Below are positions 26,768-35,056 of a stretch of 64,000 nt of DNA, piece after piece. Source of the DNA: Owenweeksia hongkongensis DSM 17368 (GTDB taxonomy: Bacteria; Bacteroidota; Bacteroidia; Flavobacteriales; Schleiferiaceae); the NCBI RefSeq assembly GCF_000236705.1, contig NC_016599.1:2046001-2110000 (forward strand). Direction: 5' to 3'. The position numbers and the translations under genes were made by a program. Each line of letters opens with the position of its first letter. Within the stretch, counting starts at the first letter, position 1. The notes beneath the pieces are model-generated. The model ran no database searches and was not told where the DNA came from. It was given only the letters and a program-made list of their open reading frames with translations.

Positions 26768-27757
26768 TTAACCCTTCATAATTTCAGAGAACAAACGAAT
26801 AGACTTTATTCGGTCTTCGGTACTGTACATGTGTGACACCACCATCAACTCATCTACCTCCGTGGCTTTTACAAATTCATCCACCTGCGGCTTTACCTTT
26901 TCTTTGGTGCCCACGAATGTATACTTAAGCATTCGCTGGAAAGAAGGGTGCTGTGTCAACTCCCTCAGCTCTGGTGTCATATCTTGCGGAGGGTCCATAT
27001 AGTCACGGTCGTTTGTGAGTATGCCTAAAAACCGTTTGATTAACGAAGTAAAAAGTCTTTCAGCTTCTTCAACAGTATCCGCCAAAATCACATTTATACA
27101 CGCTATAGTTTTGGGCTTATCCAGATACTTTGAAGGCTTAAAATTATTGTGGTAAATATTTAGAGCATCAAAAAGTTGTGCCGAAGAAAAATGACTGGCA
27201 AAAGCATAGGGCAAACCTTTTTCTGCAGCCAAGTGGGCACTATCGGTGCTGGAGCCCAAAATCCAAATAGGAACATCTACACCTTCGGCCACAGTAGCGC
27301 GAACATCAGAATTTTCATTTTCTACAGAGAAGTATTGCTGAATTTTTTCCACTTCATGTGGGAAGTGATGCGTGGCCTGCATTCTATCGCTCCTTATCGC
27401 ATTGGCCGTAACTTGATCCGTTCCTGGCGCGCGTCCTAATCCGAGGTCAATTCTGTTGGGAAAAAGATGACCTAAGGTTCCAAATTGCTCAGCAACTATA
27501 AGAGGTGAATGATTAGGAAGCATGACTCCACCAGAACCTACCCGTATACTTTTAGTTGCAGCCGCCACTTGCCCAATAAGTACAGCTGTAGCCGAACTGG
27601 CAATACTTACCATATTGTGATGTTCGGCTAACCAAAATCTAGAATAGCCAAATTCCTCCGCTTTTTTGGCAATTTTTAGTGTATCGCGTAAAGCTACACC
27701 CGGGCCTAAATCTTTGCCAACAGTGGCTAGTTCTAATATTGAAAATGGAATTGACAT
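26768..27757 (-). CDS. LLM class flavin-dependent oxidoreductase (luciferase-like)
   Basis: Flavin-dependent monooxygenase-fold protein of 329 residues from the ATG at 27757 (MSIPFSILELATVG, the usual start of this subgroup; the TTG seven codons earlier is rejected). It shows FGYSRFWLAEHHNMVSIASS, VGSGGVMLPNHSPLIVAEQF and RIDLGLGRAPGTDQ, all typical of the bacterial MsnO8/YhbW-like LLM group. The substrate is unknown. It is convergent with the POT transporter gene, two bases apart. The 244-base gap upstream, towards the SDR gene, holds no clear ORF. Confidence 0.92.
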   Translation of the reverse strand: MSIPFSILELATVGKDLGPGVALRDTLKIAKKAEEFGYSRFWLAEHHNMVSIASSATAVLIGQVAAATKSIRVGSGGVMLPNHSPLIVAEQFGTLGHLFPNRIDLGLGRAPGTDQVTANAIRSDRMQATHHFPHEVEKIQQYFSVENENSDVRATVAEGVDVPIWILGSSTDSAHLAAEKGLPYAFASHFSSAQLFDALNIYHNNFKPSKYLDKPKTIACINVILADTVEEAERLFTSLIKRFLGILTNDRDYMDPPQDMTPELRELTQHPSFQRMLKYTFVGTKEKVKPQVDEFVKATEVDELMVVSHMYSTEDRIKSIRLFSEIMKG

Positions 27758-28001
27758 AGTTTCTTTTTGAGATGGCAAAGCTATTAATCAGCTAGCGTAT
27801 TCCTTTACAGATCAATCTACGTATAGTTCAATCTTATATAGCTTGATTTACAACAATTTCAAGAAAAACACATTAGTCTAAACCTATCTTTTTATAGGAA
27901 TATTCTTTCAAAATAAACGAACTCACAACACCACATTGAGTTACTTAGCTAAAGGATTTTAATAGATCCTGTAATTAATTATTCAAAATTTAAATAACGA
28001 T

Positions 28002-28784
28002 ATGAAAGATAAAGTGGTTATCATCACCGGAGCAGCAATGGGACTAGGCTATGCTGCAGCCGTAGAATTAGCTTCACAGGGTGCCAAGTTGGTTTTGGTA
28101 GACTACAATGAAGAAAAATTGGAAGCTGCACAGAAGGAAATAAAAGATAAATATTCAGAAGTAGAAATACTTACTGTGATAGCCGATGTATCCGATGAGC
28201 AAGCCGTAAAAAACTATGTAGACAAGACCGTAGAGAAATTTGGACGTATCGATGGTTTTTACAACAATGCAGGGATTGAAGGTAAACAAGCTTCCATCAC
28301 TGAATATGAAATGGAGACCTTCAAAAAGGTGATTGACATTAACCTAATGGGGGTTTATTACGGCATGCGCTATGTAATTCCTGTAATGCAAAAGCAGGGC
28401 TACGGACGTATTGTAAATGTAGCCTCTGTAGGGGGAATAAGAGGAGTGCTAAACGAGGTTCCTTATGTAGCTAGTAAACATGCGGTATCAGGAATGACGA
28501 AAAATGCCGCCTTGGAATTTGGTAAAGATGGGGTGTTGACCAACGCCATAGCACCTGGAGCGATTCTTACACCTATGGTGGCCGCCTCATTTAAGCAAGT
28601 GAACCCTGATGACCCAAAAGCTGCTGAAAAAGAATATGCGGCAAACAATCCTACCAAACGATTGGGTGAACCCGAAGATGTAGCCAAAGTAGTTGCGTTT
28701 TTCTTGAGCCCTGAAAACGGATATGTAAGTGGCCAGACCATTGCAATTGATGGAGGCCAGTCCAATGTATACGGTATCGTGTAA
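28002..28784 (+). CDS. SDR family oxidoreductase
   Basis: Classical short-chain dehydrogenase/reductase of 260 residues. The NAD(P)-binding motif TGAAMGLG is at 9-16, NNAG lies near 89-92, the catalytic Ser is in NVASVGG and the YxxxK pair in YVASKHA, followed by the usual NAIAPGAILTPM and GQTIAIDGGQSN. Acidic residues after strand 2 (VDYNEEKL) favour NAD over NADP. It is followed by a strong terminator, so it is monocistronic. Substrate unknown; the neighbouring P450 suggests oxidative metabolism of a small molecule, but this is speculative. Confidence 0.93.
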   Translation: MKDKVVIITGAAMGLGYAAAVELASQGAKLVLVDYNEEKLEAAQKEIKDKYSEVEILTVIADVSDEQAVKNYVDKTVEKFGRIDGFYNNAGIEGKQASITEYEMETFKKVIDINLMGVYYGMRYVIPVMQKQGYGRIVNVASVGGIRGVLNEVPYVASKHAVSGMTKNAALEFGKDGVLTNAIAPGAILTPMVAASFKQVNPDDPKAAEKEYAANNPTKRLGEPEDVAKVVAFFLSPENGYVSGQTIAIDGGQSNVYGIV

Positions 28785-28805
28785 GGTTTTACAACTTATT
28801 CATAA

Positions 28806-28855
28806 AACATCGATTCCTAAGGTCTTACAACCCAGGAATCGGTGTTTCTTTTTTT
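28806..28855 (+). terminator. Intrinsic terminator of the SDR gene
   Basis: A 13-bp stem (28806-28818 with 28834-28846, one G-T pair) and a T-rich run to 28855 follow the SDR stop codon. Confidence 0.88.
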
Positions 28856-28921
28856 ACACCCAATGTGTTTAATTTCAAGAGATAAAGCTTAAAATAACAG
28901 AGCTTGGTTTACTTTTGAAGG

Positions 28922-30328
28922 ATGGACACCTCTCAAAGAAACATCAATGACCTTCCCTCCCCAAAAGGTCAACCCATTGTTGGGCACTTATTACAATTCA
29001 ACTCGGAAGCCAAACACACAGTACTTGAAAATTGGGTAAAGGAAGTTGGTGATGTTTTCAGAATCAATATGCTCGGAAAGCCATTTTTGGTTTCAGCCAA
29101 TCCAGATATAAATCTTGAAATTCTGAAAAGTCGTCCTGATAAGTTTCAGCGCTTTTTTAAGATAAATGAGATTCTCACCGAGATGGGTGTTGTTGGCGTT
29201 TTTAATGCTGAAGGTGAGCAGTGGAAACAACATCGCGAATTGACCGCTGAGGCGCTAAATGTGAAAAATGTACGGAGCTTCTTCTCTACTCTTCAGATGA
29301 TGACGGAGCGCCTTTACGGACGGTGGTGCGCTTTCGCGAAAGCGAAAAAAGAAATAGACGTACAAAAGGAAATGGTGCGATATACGGTAGACATCACCAC
29401 CTCCATCGCTTTTGGTTATGATGTGAATACACTGGAAAAAGAAGGCGATGTGATTCAGGATCATATGGAGAAAATCTTCCCCATGATCAACAGCCGAATT
29501 ACCGCGCCCATCCCTATTTGGCGATTAATAAAATCTAAAAAGGACAAAGAACTGGATGTTGCATTGAAGGCGATTGAGGATTTGGTGCATCAATTTATTG
29601 AAGAAGCTAAAGCCAGACTACACGATAATTCTGAGCTTCAGGAAAACCCAACTAACTTTTTGGAAGCCCTTTTAGTGGAGCAAAAGAAAAACCCTGACTT
29701 TACTGATCAGGAGGTTTTTGGGAATGTATTCACCATCCTTTTGGCGGGCGAAGACACGACTTCCAATTCTATTTCATGGACACTGTTCTATTTAGCTCAA
29801 CACCCTGAAGTGTATCAAAAAGTAAGAGAAGAAGCCCAGCAGGTTTTTGGCAGTACAAGATGTGCTACTTCACATGAACAAGTAGCCGAACTAAAATATA
29901 CCGAGGCTGTGTGTATGGAGGCAATGCGCCTGAAGCCTGTGACGCCAAACTTATACATGCAGGCCAAAGAAGATGTGGTGATTCAGGATTTGGCAATACC
30001 AAAAGGAACTACGATAATGATGCAAAACAAGGTGGGGCAAACGGATGAAGCTCACTTTACTGATGCTGATCAATTTATTCCCGAAAGATGGATTGCCAAT
30101 GGATGCCCACACCACACGGCACATTCGCCACAAATGATGCGTGCTTTTGGGGCTGGCCCACGTTTTTGCCCTGGCCGCAATCTTGCCATTCAGGAAATGA
30201 AAATGGCCATTTCTATGATTTGCAAAAACTTTGATTTGGAGCTTGCCGTAAAACCTGAAGAGGTAAAAGAAATTTTTACGTTTACGATGTTTCCAGAGGG
30301 TTTGGTGGTGAAGTTGGGGGGCGTTTAG
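28922..30328 (+). CDS. Cytochrome P450
   Basis: Heme-thiolate monooxygenase of 468 residues. The I-helix oxygen-binding motif is LLAGEDTTSNS, the K-helix ExxR is EAMR, and the heme ligand Cys lies in FGAGPRFCPGRNLA near residue 417. It has no N-terminal membrane anchor, so it is probably soluble. No ferredoxin or ferredoxin reductase gene is in the window; redox partners must come from elsewhere. A TACTTTTG box at 28910-28917 lies only four bases before the ATG, so a leaderless message is possible if it is used. Substrate unknown. Confidence 0.95.
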   Translation: MDTSQRNINDLPSPKGQPIVGHLLQFNSEAKHTVLENWVKEVGDVFRINMLGKPFLVSANPDINLEILKSRPDKFQRFFKINEILTEMGVVGVFNAEGEQWKQHRELTAEALNVKNVRSFFSTLQMMTERLYGRWCAFAKAKKEIDVQKEMVRYTVDITTSIAFGYDVNTLEKEGDVIQDHMEKIFPMINSRITAPIPIWRLIKSKKDKELDVALKAIEDLVHQFIEEAKARLHDNSELQENPTNFLEALLVEQKKNPDFTDQEVFGNVFTILLAGEDTTSNSISWTLFYLAQHPEVYQKVREEAQQVFGSTRCATSHEQVAELKYTEAVCMEAMRLKPVTPNLYMQAKEDVVIQDLAIPKGTTIMMQNKVGQTDEAHFTDADQFIPERWIANGCPHHTAHSPQMMRAFGAGPRFCPGRNLAIQEMKMAISMICKNFDLELAVKPEEVKEIFTFTMFPEGLVVKLGGV

Positions 30329-30446
30329 GGTAAATAATTGGTCTTGTACTAATCAACAGGCCAAGGGTAATGCAGTAGTGTAATAGCGTGGTGTATTTTA
30401 AACTGATCTATAACTTAGCACATACAAATCTTTGCCATCTGAGAGC

Positions 30447-30953
30447 TCAGCCTTCCTCACTATCACTTGCAGGAAGGATATTCTCTGGATCAGAGCCTTT
30501 TGAAATATGCTTCGAAACCTTGCTTAATCCAAATCCACCTGCCAGACCCGTCATAAAGGTTAACCAAGGAATAAAATAATTCTCCTTAAAAAAAAGAATG
30601 AGTATGGTAATAATTGGAACTGCAATTATAATTCCAACTAGTCCATATCTTATAGTTTTCTGATTAATGGTGGAAGATTCAATCGCCTTCAATTGTATTT
30701 TCTCAACAGTATCTAACCTCTTGTTATGAAATTTATATGCATTATCCTCATTAGTTGCTAGTATATCCAAAAGCTTGTCTGTCTGTTGCGGAGTAAACTT
30801 GCTGGTGTCGAAAGAGTTTTTGGCTCCTTTCTGTTGCATCGCAAACATCTCAAACTGCTCCAACATTCCTTCAACTTTGCTGGAGGGTGGATTCATTTCA
30901 ACCTCGTCTGCATCACCTTCTGAGCTATTTGGTATTTTATCAATACTGCTCAT
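30447..30953 (-). CDS. Two-TM hypothetical protein
   Basis: A 168-residue protein. A polar, mostly helical N-terminal part of about 100 residues (TPQQTDKLLDILATNEDNAY) is followed by a membrane hairpin, YGLVGIIIAVPIITILILFF and YFIPWLTFMTGLAGGFGL, and a short acidic tail. No catalytic motif is seen and I do not recognise a family. Its ATG lies inside the end of the next-upstream gene (14-base overlap), so the two are translated together. The pair sits between P450 and urocanate hydratase, with coding that looks more AT-rich than its neighbours. Confidence 0.72.
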   Translation of the reverse strand: MSSIDKIPNSSEGDADEVEMNPPSSKVEGMLEQFEMFAMQQKGAKNSFDTSKFTPQQTDKLLDILATNEDNAYKFHNKRLDTVEKIQLKAIESSTINQKTIRYGLVGIIIAVPIITILILFFKENYFIPWLTFMTGLAGGFGLSKVSKHISKGSDPENILPASDSEEG

Positions 30954-31284
30954 TCGATAAAAGATGCTTTGTATGTTTCATGTAAACTAGGCTTGTAGAG
31001 GGCTTCTCTTTTAAAGAGTTTTCCCTAAGAGCTGAGCACATTGAAGAGTCAATATACTTACTAAGTATAGAAAGCTTATGATCTAGTGTATATGACATTT
31101 TCTTATTCATATATTCCTTAAAAACAATTTTCTTAAGGTCAGCTATCTCTTCAGCAGTAATGTTTTTTTCTGTTGCAAAATTATCCAAGACCTCTAAAAA
31201 CCATTTATAGGCATCGTCAAGAGCTTCAATTCTTGGGTTATTTATTTTCAGAGGATTCTTCTTATCCATTAAGAGTGTCATCAT
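30940..31284 (-). CDS. Small helical hypothetical protein
   Basis: A 114-residue, strongly helical, charged protein (LDDAYKWFLEVLDNFATEKN, then ITAEEIADLKKIVFKEYMNK). No signal peptide, membrane segment or known motif. It starts at one of two adjacent ATG codons; 31284 is the outer one. It overlaps the two-TM gene by 14 bases in an apparent two-gene operon. The combination of a soluble helical partner and a small membrane protein resembles several accessory two-gene systems in outline only. Function unknown. Confidence 0.68.
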   Translation of the reverse strand: MMTLLMDKKNPLKINNPRIEALDDAYKWFLEVLDNFATEKNITAEEIADLKKIVFKEYMNKKMSYTLDHKLSILSKYIDSSMCSALRENSLKEKPSTSLVYMKHTKHLLSNEQY

Positions 31285-31353
31285 TCGACTTTAGTAAATA
31301 CAAATTTAATTATTTAAACGGATACGACCTGCACTTTGTTTTATGTGAATATA

Positions 31354-33354
31354 TTAAAATAATCGGTTTAAATCCTCATCTACAACCTCAGGCAACGTAA
31401 TCTTCAAACCTGGCGTTCTTTCCATTTCGCGCTTTATGGCAAACATGGCAGGTTCATTGCGCGCCCAACTTCTGCGGGCAATACCGTTATTCACATCATA
31501 AAGAAGCATGTTTTCCAATCTGCGGTCAGCATCGGCAGTTCCGTCCAGTAACATTCCAAAGCCACCGTTTATTACTTCACCCCAGCCTACTCCGCCACCA
31601 TTGTGAATACTCACCCAGGTAGCGCCTCTAAAGCTATCGCCAATTACATTTTGGATAGCCATATCAGCGGTAAACTGTGAACCGTCATATATATTGGAAG
31701 TTTCGCGGTATGGAGAGTCCGTTCCACTCACATCATGGTGATCTCTACCTAAAACTACCGGCCCAATCTTTCCTTCCTTGATGGCTTTGTTAAATGTTGA
31801 AGCAATTTTAATTCGTCCTTCGCTATCGGCATAAAGAATACGTGCTTGCGAACCAACAACCAATTTATTCTCACCCGCAGCTTTTATCCAACGGATATTA
31901 TCTTCCATCTGCTGGCTAATTTCACTTGGAGCGCTTGCTGCCAACTCAGCCAAAACTTCTGAAGCCAACTGATCCGTAAAAGCTAAATCTTCTGGCTTAC
32001 CCGAAGTGCACACCCAGCGGAATGGGCCAAATCCATAATCAAAACACATCGGCCCCATAATATCCTGCACATAGCTTGGATACTTAAACTCACGTCCTAT
32101 AGTAGGGTTAGGATTCATCACATTAGCTCCAGCACGGCTCGCTTCTAATAGAAAAGCATTTCCGTAATCAAAAAAGTAGGTGCCTTTTGCAGTGTGTTTA
32201 TTCACCGCGTTGGCATGTCTGCGCAAAGTTTCCTGAACTAATTCTTTAAAGCGGTCTGGCTCATTCGCCATCATCACATTCGCATCTTCATAACTTACAT
32301 CTACCGGATAGTAACCGCCTGCCCATGGATTGTGCAGCGATGTTTGATCCGAGCCCAAATCAATATAAATATCTTCCTGATCAAAAGTTTCCCACACATC
32401 TACAATGTTTCCTTCGTAGGCAATAGAAACGGTTTCTCGATTCGCTTGGGCTTTCTTTACGCGAGCGACAAGCTCATCCATATCCGAAATCAACTCATCA
32501 ACCCAGCCTTGCTCAAATCTTTTGCGCGAAGCAGCAGTGTTTACTTCTGCCGTTACCGAAATACATCCGGCAATATTTCCAGCTTTAGGCTGCGCACCGC
32601 TCATGCCACCAAGTCCAGCAGTTACAAACAAAGCTCCACTATTTGGCTCCTTGCCCACTTTTCGCAAAGCATTCAAAACAGTAATGGTAGTGCCGTGAAC
32701 GATACCCTGTGGCCCGATATACATATAGCTACCAGCCGTCATTTGCCCATATTGGCTTACGCCTAATGCGTTCATTTTTTCCCAATCATCTGGTCGGCTA
32801 TAGTTGGGAATAGTCATACCATTTGTAACCACTACACGCGGAGCATCTTTGTGCGAAGGGAAAAGTCCCATTGGGTGGCCACTGTACATGTGCAAAGTTT
32901 GCTCGTCAGTCATTTCGGCCAAATACTGCATTGTCAATAAGTACTGTGCCCAGTTTTGAAACACAGCTCCATTTCCACCATAGGTGATCAATTCATCAGG
33001 GTGCTGTGCCACTGCAGGATCTAGGTTATTCTGGATCATCACCATAATAGCGCGGGCCTGCTCACACTTGCCCGGGTATTCGCTTATTGGCCGGGCATAC
33101 ATTTCATATTCCGGCTGAAAACGATACATATATATACGTCCATATTTTTTCAGCTCTTCGGCAAATTCACTTGCCAATTCTTTGTGCCAACCTTTTGGAA
33201 AGTAGCGAAGAGCATTTTTTAGCGCAAGCACTTTTTCCTCATCACTAAGTATATCCTTTCGCTTAGGTGCGTGGCTTACCTCAGGCTTGTAATCTCTTTT
33301 GGCAGGTAATTCATTTGGAATCCCTTGTATTATCAAATCTTTAAAGCTTGGCAT
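31354..33354 (-). CDS. hutU: Urocanate hydratase
   Basis: NAD-dependent enzyme of histidine degradation converting urocanate to imidazolonepropionate. At 666 residues it is the longer urocanase form common in Bacteroidota. Recognisable segments: ITYGGNGAVFQNWAQYLLTM, YSGHPMGLFPSHKDAPRVVV, the NAD-binding GLGGMSGAQPKAGNIAGC, and SGTDSPYRETSNIYDGSQ. ATG start. No other hut gene is in the window, so the pathway is dispersed. It is followed by the unrecognised gene pair at 30447-31284 and preceded by the DUF5522 gene, 39 bases upstream. Confidence 0.95.
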   Translation of the reverse strand: MPSFKDLIIQGIPNELPAKRDYKPEVSHAPKRKDILSDEEKVLALKNALRYFPKGWHKELASEFAEELKKYGRIYMYRFQPEYEMYARPISEYPGKCEQARAIMVMIQNNLDPAVAQHPDELITYGGNGAVFQNWAQYLLTMQYLAEMTDEQTLHMYSGHPMGLFPSHKDAPRVVVTNGMTIPNYSRPDDWEKMNALGVSQYGQMTAGSYMYIGPQGIVHGTTITVLNALRKVGKEPNSGALFVTAGLGGMSGAQPKAGNIAGCISVTAEVNTAASRKRFEQGWVDELISDMDELVARVKKAQANRETVSIAYEGNIVDVWETFDQEDIYIDLGSDQTSLHNPWAGGYYPVDVSYEDANVMMANEPDRFKELVQETLRRHANAVNKHTAKGTYFFDYGNAFLLEASRAGANVMNPNPTIGREFKYPSYVQDIMGPMCFDYGFGPFRWVCTSGKPEDLAFTDQLASEVLAELAASAPSEISQQMEDNIRWIKAAGENKLVVGSQARILYADSEGRIKIASTFNKAIKEGKIGPVVLGRDHHDVSGTDSPYRETSNIYDGSQFTADMAIQNVIGDSFRGATWVSIHNGGGVGWGEVINGGFGMLLDGTADADRRLENMLLYDVNNGIARRSWARNEPAMFAIKREMERTPGLKITLPEVVDEDLNRLF

Positions 33355-33393
33355 ATCCTTAAACTCTTTTCTTTATAATAAAACTATGAAAGT

Positions 33394-33549
33394 CTATTTT
33401 TTAAACCTCCCAGACTTCTTGTCAAAACCATAGGGACAGTGCTTGCAACCATTTTGACAACAGTAGCCACGCTTCAGGTGGTACTGCTTGGTAAACACTA
33501 TATATCCCTCAGGAGATTTGTAATAATCACCCTCTTCCAATTGTGGCAT
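33394..33549 (-). CDS. DUF5522 small Cys-rich protein
   Basis: A 51-residue protein from the ATG at 33549. The core GYIVFTKQYHLKRGYCCQNG is followed directly by CKHCPYG, the hallmark of DUF5522: four closely spaced cysteines (CC-x3-C-x2-C) that could hold zinc or an iron-sulfur cluster. The lysine-rich ends suggest nucleic-acid or protein contact, not shown. It is upstream of urocanate hydratase on the same strand and may share its transcript. A reasonable promoter lies at 33574-33606. The function of this family is unknown. Confidence 0.83.
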   Translation of the reverse strand: MPQLEEGDYYKSPEGYIVFTKQYHLKRGYCCQNGCKHCPYGFDKKSGRFKK

Positions 33550-33573
33550 TAAGTCCTCTTTTTTTAACGGCCA

Positions 33574-33606
33574 CAAAGCTACACATTGCCCCTCTATTTG
33601 GCCAAA
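33574..33606 (-). promoter_or_regulatory. Probable promoter of DUF5522-hutU
   Basis: Minus strand: TTTG (33606-33603), 21-base spacer, TAGCTTTG (33581-33574), 24 bases before the ATG at 33549. The spacer is at the long end of the accepted range. Confidence 0.5.
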
Positions 33607-33648
33607 ATGACTCGTAGTATTAGCCCTTTAGGAAATAAAAGCTCCACA

Positions 33649-33716
33649 CTTGTATGATATTTAAGTCAACTTAGACCTAACAATCTGATAACAAGGACGA
33701 AAAAATATCATACAAG
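33649..33716. repeat. Perfect 14-bp inverted repeat upstream of the RRM gene
   Basis: CTTGTATGATATTT at 33649-33662 is repeated exactly in inverted form at 33703-33716, 40 bases apart. A smaller palindrome (AAGT-CA-ACTT, 33663-33672) lies inside. The whole element ends 14 bases before the promoter of the RRM gene. Confidence 0.9.
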
Positions 33717-33730
33717 AAATTAGAAACTAA

Positions 33731-33759
33731 TTGAACTGTGTATAAAAAGACTACCTTTG
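33731..33759 (+). promoter_or_regulatory. Promoter of the RRM protein gene
   Basis: TTG (33731-33733), 18-base spacer, TACCTTTG (33752-33759), placing the start point near 33765 and giving a leader of about 20 bases. It is a close match to the Bacteroidota consensus. Confidence 0.78.
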
Positions 33760-33784
33760 ACCTTTAATAAATTAGTTTTTTAAG

Positions 33785-34120
33785 ATGAACATTTTCGTAG
33801 GAAGCCTTCCTTGGGCAACAGAGGAAGAAGATTTAAGAGGCGCTTTTGAGGCCTATGGTGAAGTAGATTCAGTGAGAATTATCACTGACAAATTTACCGG
33901 TAGAAGTAAAGGATTTGGCTTCGTTGAGATGCCTGATGATGACGCTGCACAAAAAGCAATTGACGAACTTAACGGTTCTCAGTTTGGCGGAAGAGACATC
34001 GTTGTTAACAAATCAGAGCCAAAACCACAAGGCGAGCGCAGAGGCGGTGGCGGTGGTTTTAACCGCGGTGGCGGTGGTGGAAATCGCGGCGGCGGTGGAT
34101 ACAACCGTGATCGTTACTAG
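33785..34120 (+). CDS. RRM-type RNA-binding protein with Gly/Arg tail
   Basis: Single-RRM RNA-binding protein of 111 residues, the small glycine-rich type common in Bacteroidota and cyanobacteria. RNP2 is NIFVGSLPW at residues 2-10 and RNP1 is RSKGFGFVEM near 40-49; both hold the aromatic residues that stack on RNA bases. The tail from residue 82 is a run of Gly with Arg, Asn and Tyr (RGG-like), which adds non-specific RNA binding. Family members act in cold adaptation and RNA metabolism. It has its own promoter and terminator. A striking inverted repeat lies upstream at 33649-33716. Confidence 0.95.
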   Translation: MNIFVGSLPWATEEEDLRGAFEAYGEVDSVRIITDKFTGRSKGFGFVEMPDDDAAQKAIDELNGSQFGGRDIVVNKSEPKPQGERRGGGGGFNRGGGGGNRGGGGYNRDRY

Positions 34121-34153
34121 TATTTAAGAAAACAATTTCTTGATCCTATAATT

Positions 34154-34178
34154 AAAGCAGCCCTCGGGCTGCTTTTTT
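34154..34178 (+). terminator. Intrinsic terminator of the RRM gene
   Basis: A perfect 9-bp stem (34154-34162 with 34167-34175), a CTCG loop and a T-run to 34178. Confidence 0.92.
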
Positions 34179-34240
34179 GGTTTTAGACAGGCCACAATCT
34201 TCTCAACATATCCTTTCTCATTTTTCACTTAATTTGCCTC

Positions 34241-35035
34241 GTGAAAAATTTTCAGAACAAAATAGTTTGGATAACCGGAGCTAGTGCCGGTATTGGCGAA
34301 GAAATGGCTCGCCAACTCAATCAAAAAGGAGCTACCATTATTCTTTCTGCCCGCAGAAAAGAAGCTCTGGAAAAAGTTCAACAATCGCTTCCCTTCCCTG
34401 AAAAGTCATACGTGATGACTATTGACATGGAAGCTCCCACTACTTTTACCGACAAGGTAAAGGAGGTGATTCAAAAATTTGGAAAGATTGACTTACTATT
34501 CCTCAATGCTGGTATAAGCCAGCGTTCGTATGCAGCTCAAACTGACATTTCCGTAGACAGAAGATTGATGGAGATAAACTACTTTGGGCCTGTTGCACTT
34601 ACCAAAATTTTATTGCCCTTTTTGCAAAAGCAAACTGAAAGCAACATTGCTGTAAACAGCAGTCTCGCTGGGAAATTCGGATTCTATGAACGTTCGGCTT
34701 ATTCGGCATCTAAGTTTGCACTGCACGGCTTTTTTGAATCTTTGAGACTGGAAGAAGCAGAGCACAATGTAAACGTAAACATGCTTTGCGCGATTGGTAT
34801 TAAAACAGGTATTTCACAAAATGCACTTGACGGAAATGGCAAGCCCTTTGCAAAAACAAGTGCCATGCAAGAAGAAGGCATTGCCGTAGATGATTGCGTT
34901 TCACAAATGGTAGCGGCCATTGAAAACAACAAGAAAGAAGTAATAATTGGAAAAGGTGCACAGCGCTTTTCTACTAAAATAAAGGAGTTTTTGCCTGAGC
35001 TATTTTTCAAAATGCTCCAAAAACGCAAACCTTAA
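34241..35035 (+). CDS. SDR family oxidoreductase (GTG start)
   Basis: Short-chain dehydrogenase of 264 residues, starting with GTG directly before KNFQNKIVWITGASAGIGEE. The TGASAGIG cofactor loop is at 12-19. Positive residues after strand 2 (SARRKEAL) favour NADP. The NAG motif is LNAGIS, the catalytic Ser lies in VNSSLAGKF and YxxxK in YSASKFA. The C-terminal EFLPELFFKMLQKRKP suggests membrane association, as in DHRS7-like members. The VOC gene begins 21 bases after it. Substrate unknown. Confidence 0.92.
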   Translation: MKNFQNKIVWITGASAGIGEEMARQLNQKGATIILSARRKEALEKVQQSLPFPEKSYVMTIDMEAPTTFTDKVKEVIQKFGKIDLLFLNAGISQRSYAAQTDISVDRRLMEINYFGPVALTKILLPFLQKQTESNIAVNSSLAGKFGFYERSAYSASKFALHGFFESLRLEEAEHNVNVNMLCAIGIKTGISQNALDGNGKPFAKTSAMQEEGIAVDDCVSQMVAAIENNKKEVIIGKGAQRFSTKIKEFLPELFFKMLQKRKP

Positions 35036-35056
35036 TTTCAATAATTTTCAATACTC

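Noticed and set aside
27758-28001. Possible small gene or riboswitch in the 244-base gap before the SDR gene
   Set aside because: Only short AT-rich inverted repeats of five to six bases are visible, and no coding frame or known riboswitch core is seen.
34038-34110. GGCGGTGGC microsatellite
   Set aside because: It encodes the Gly/Arg tail of the RRM protein; no reason to treat it as a separate element.
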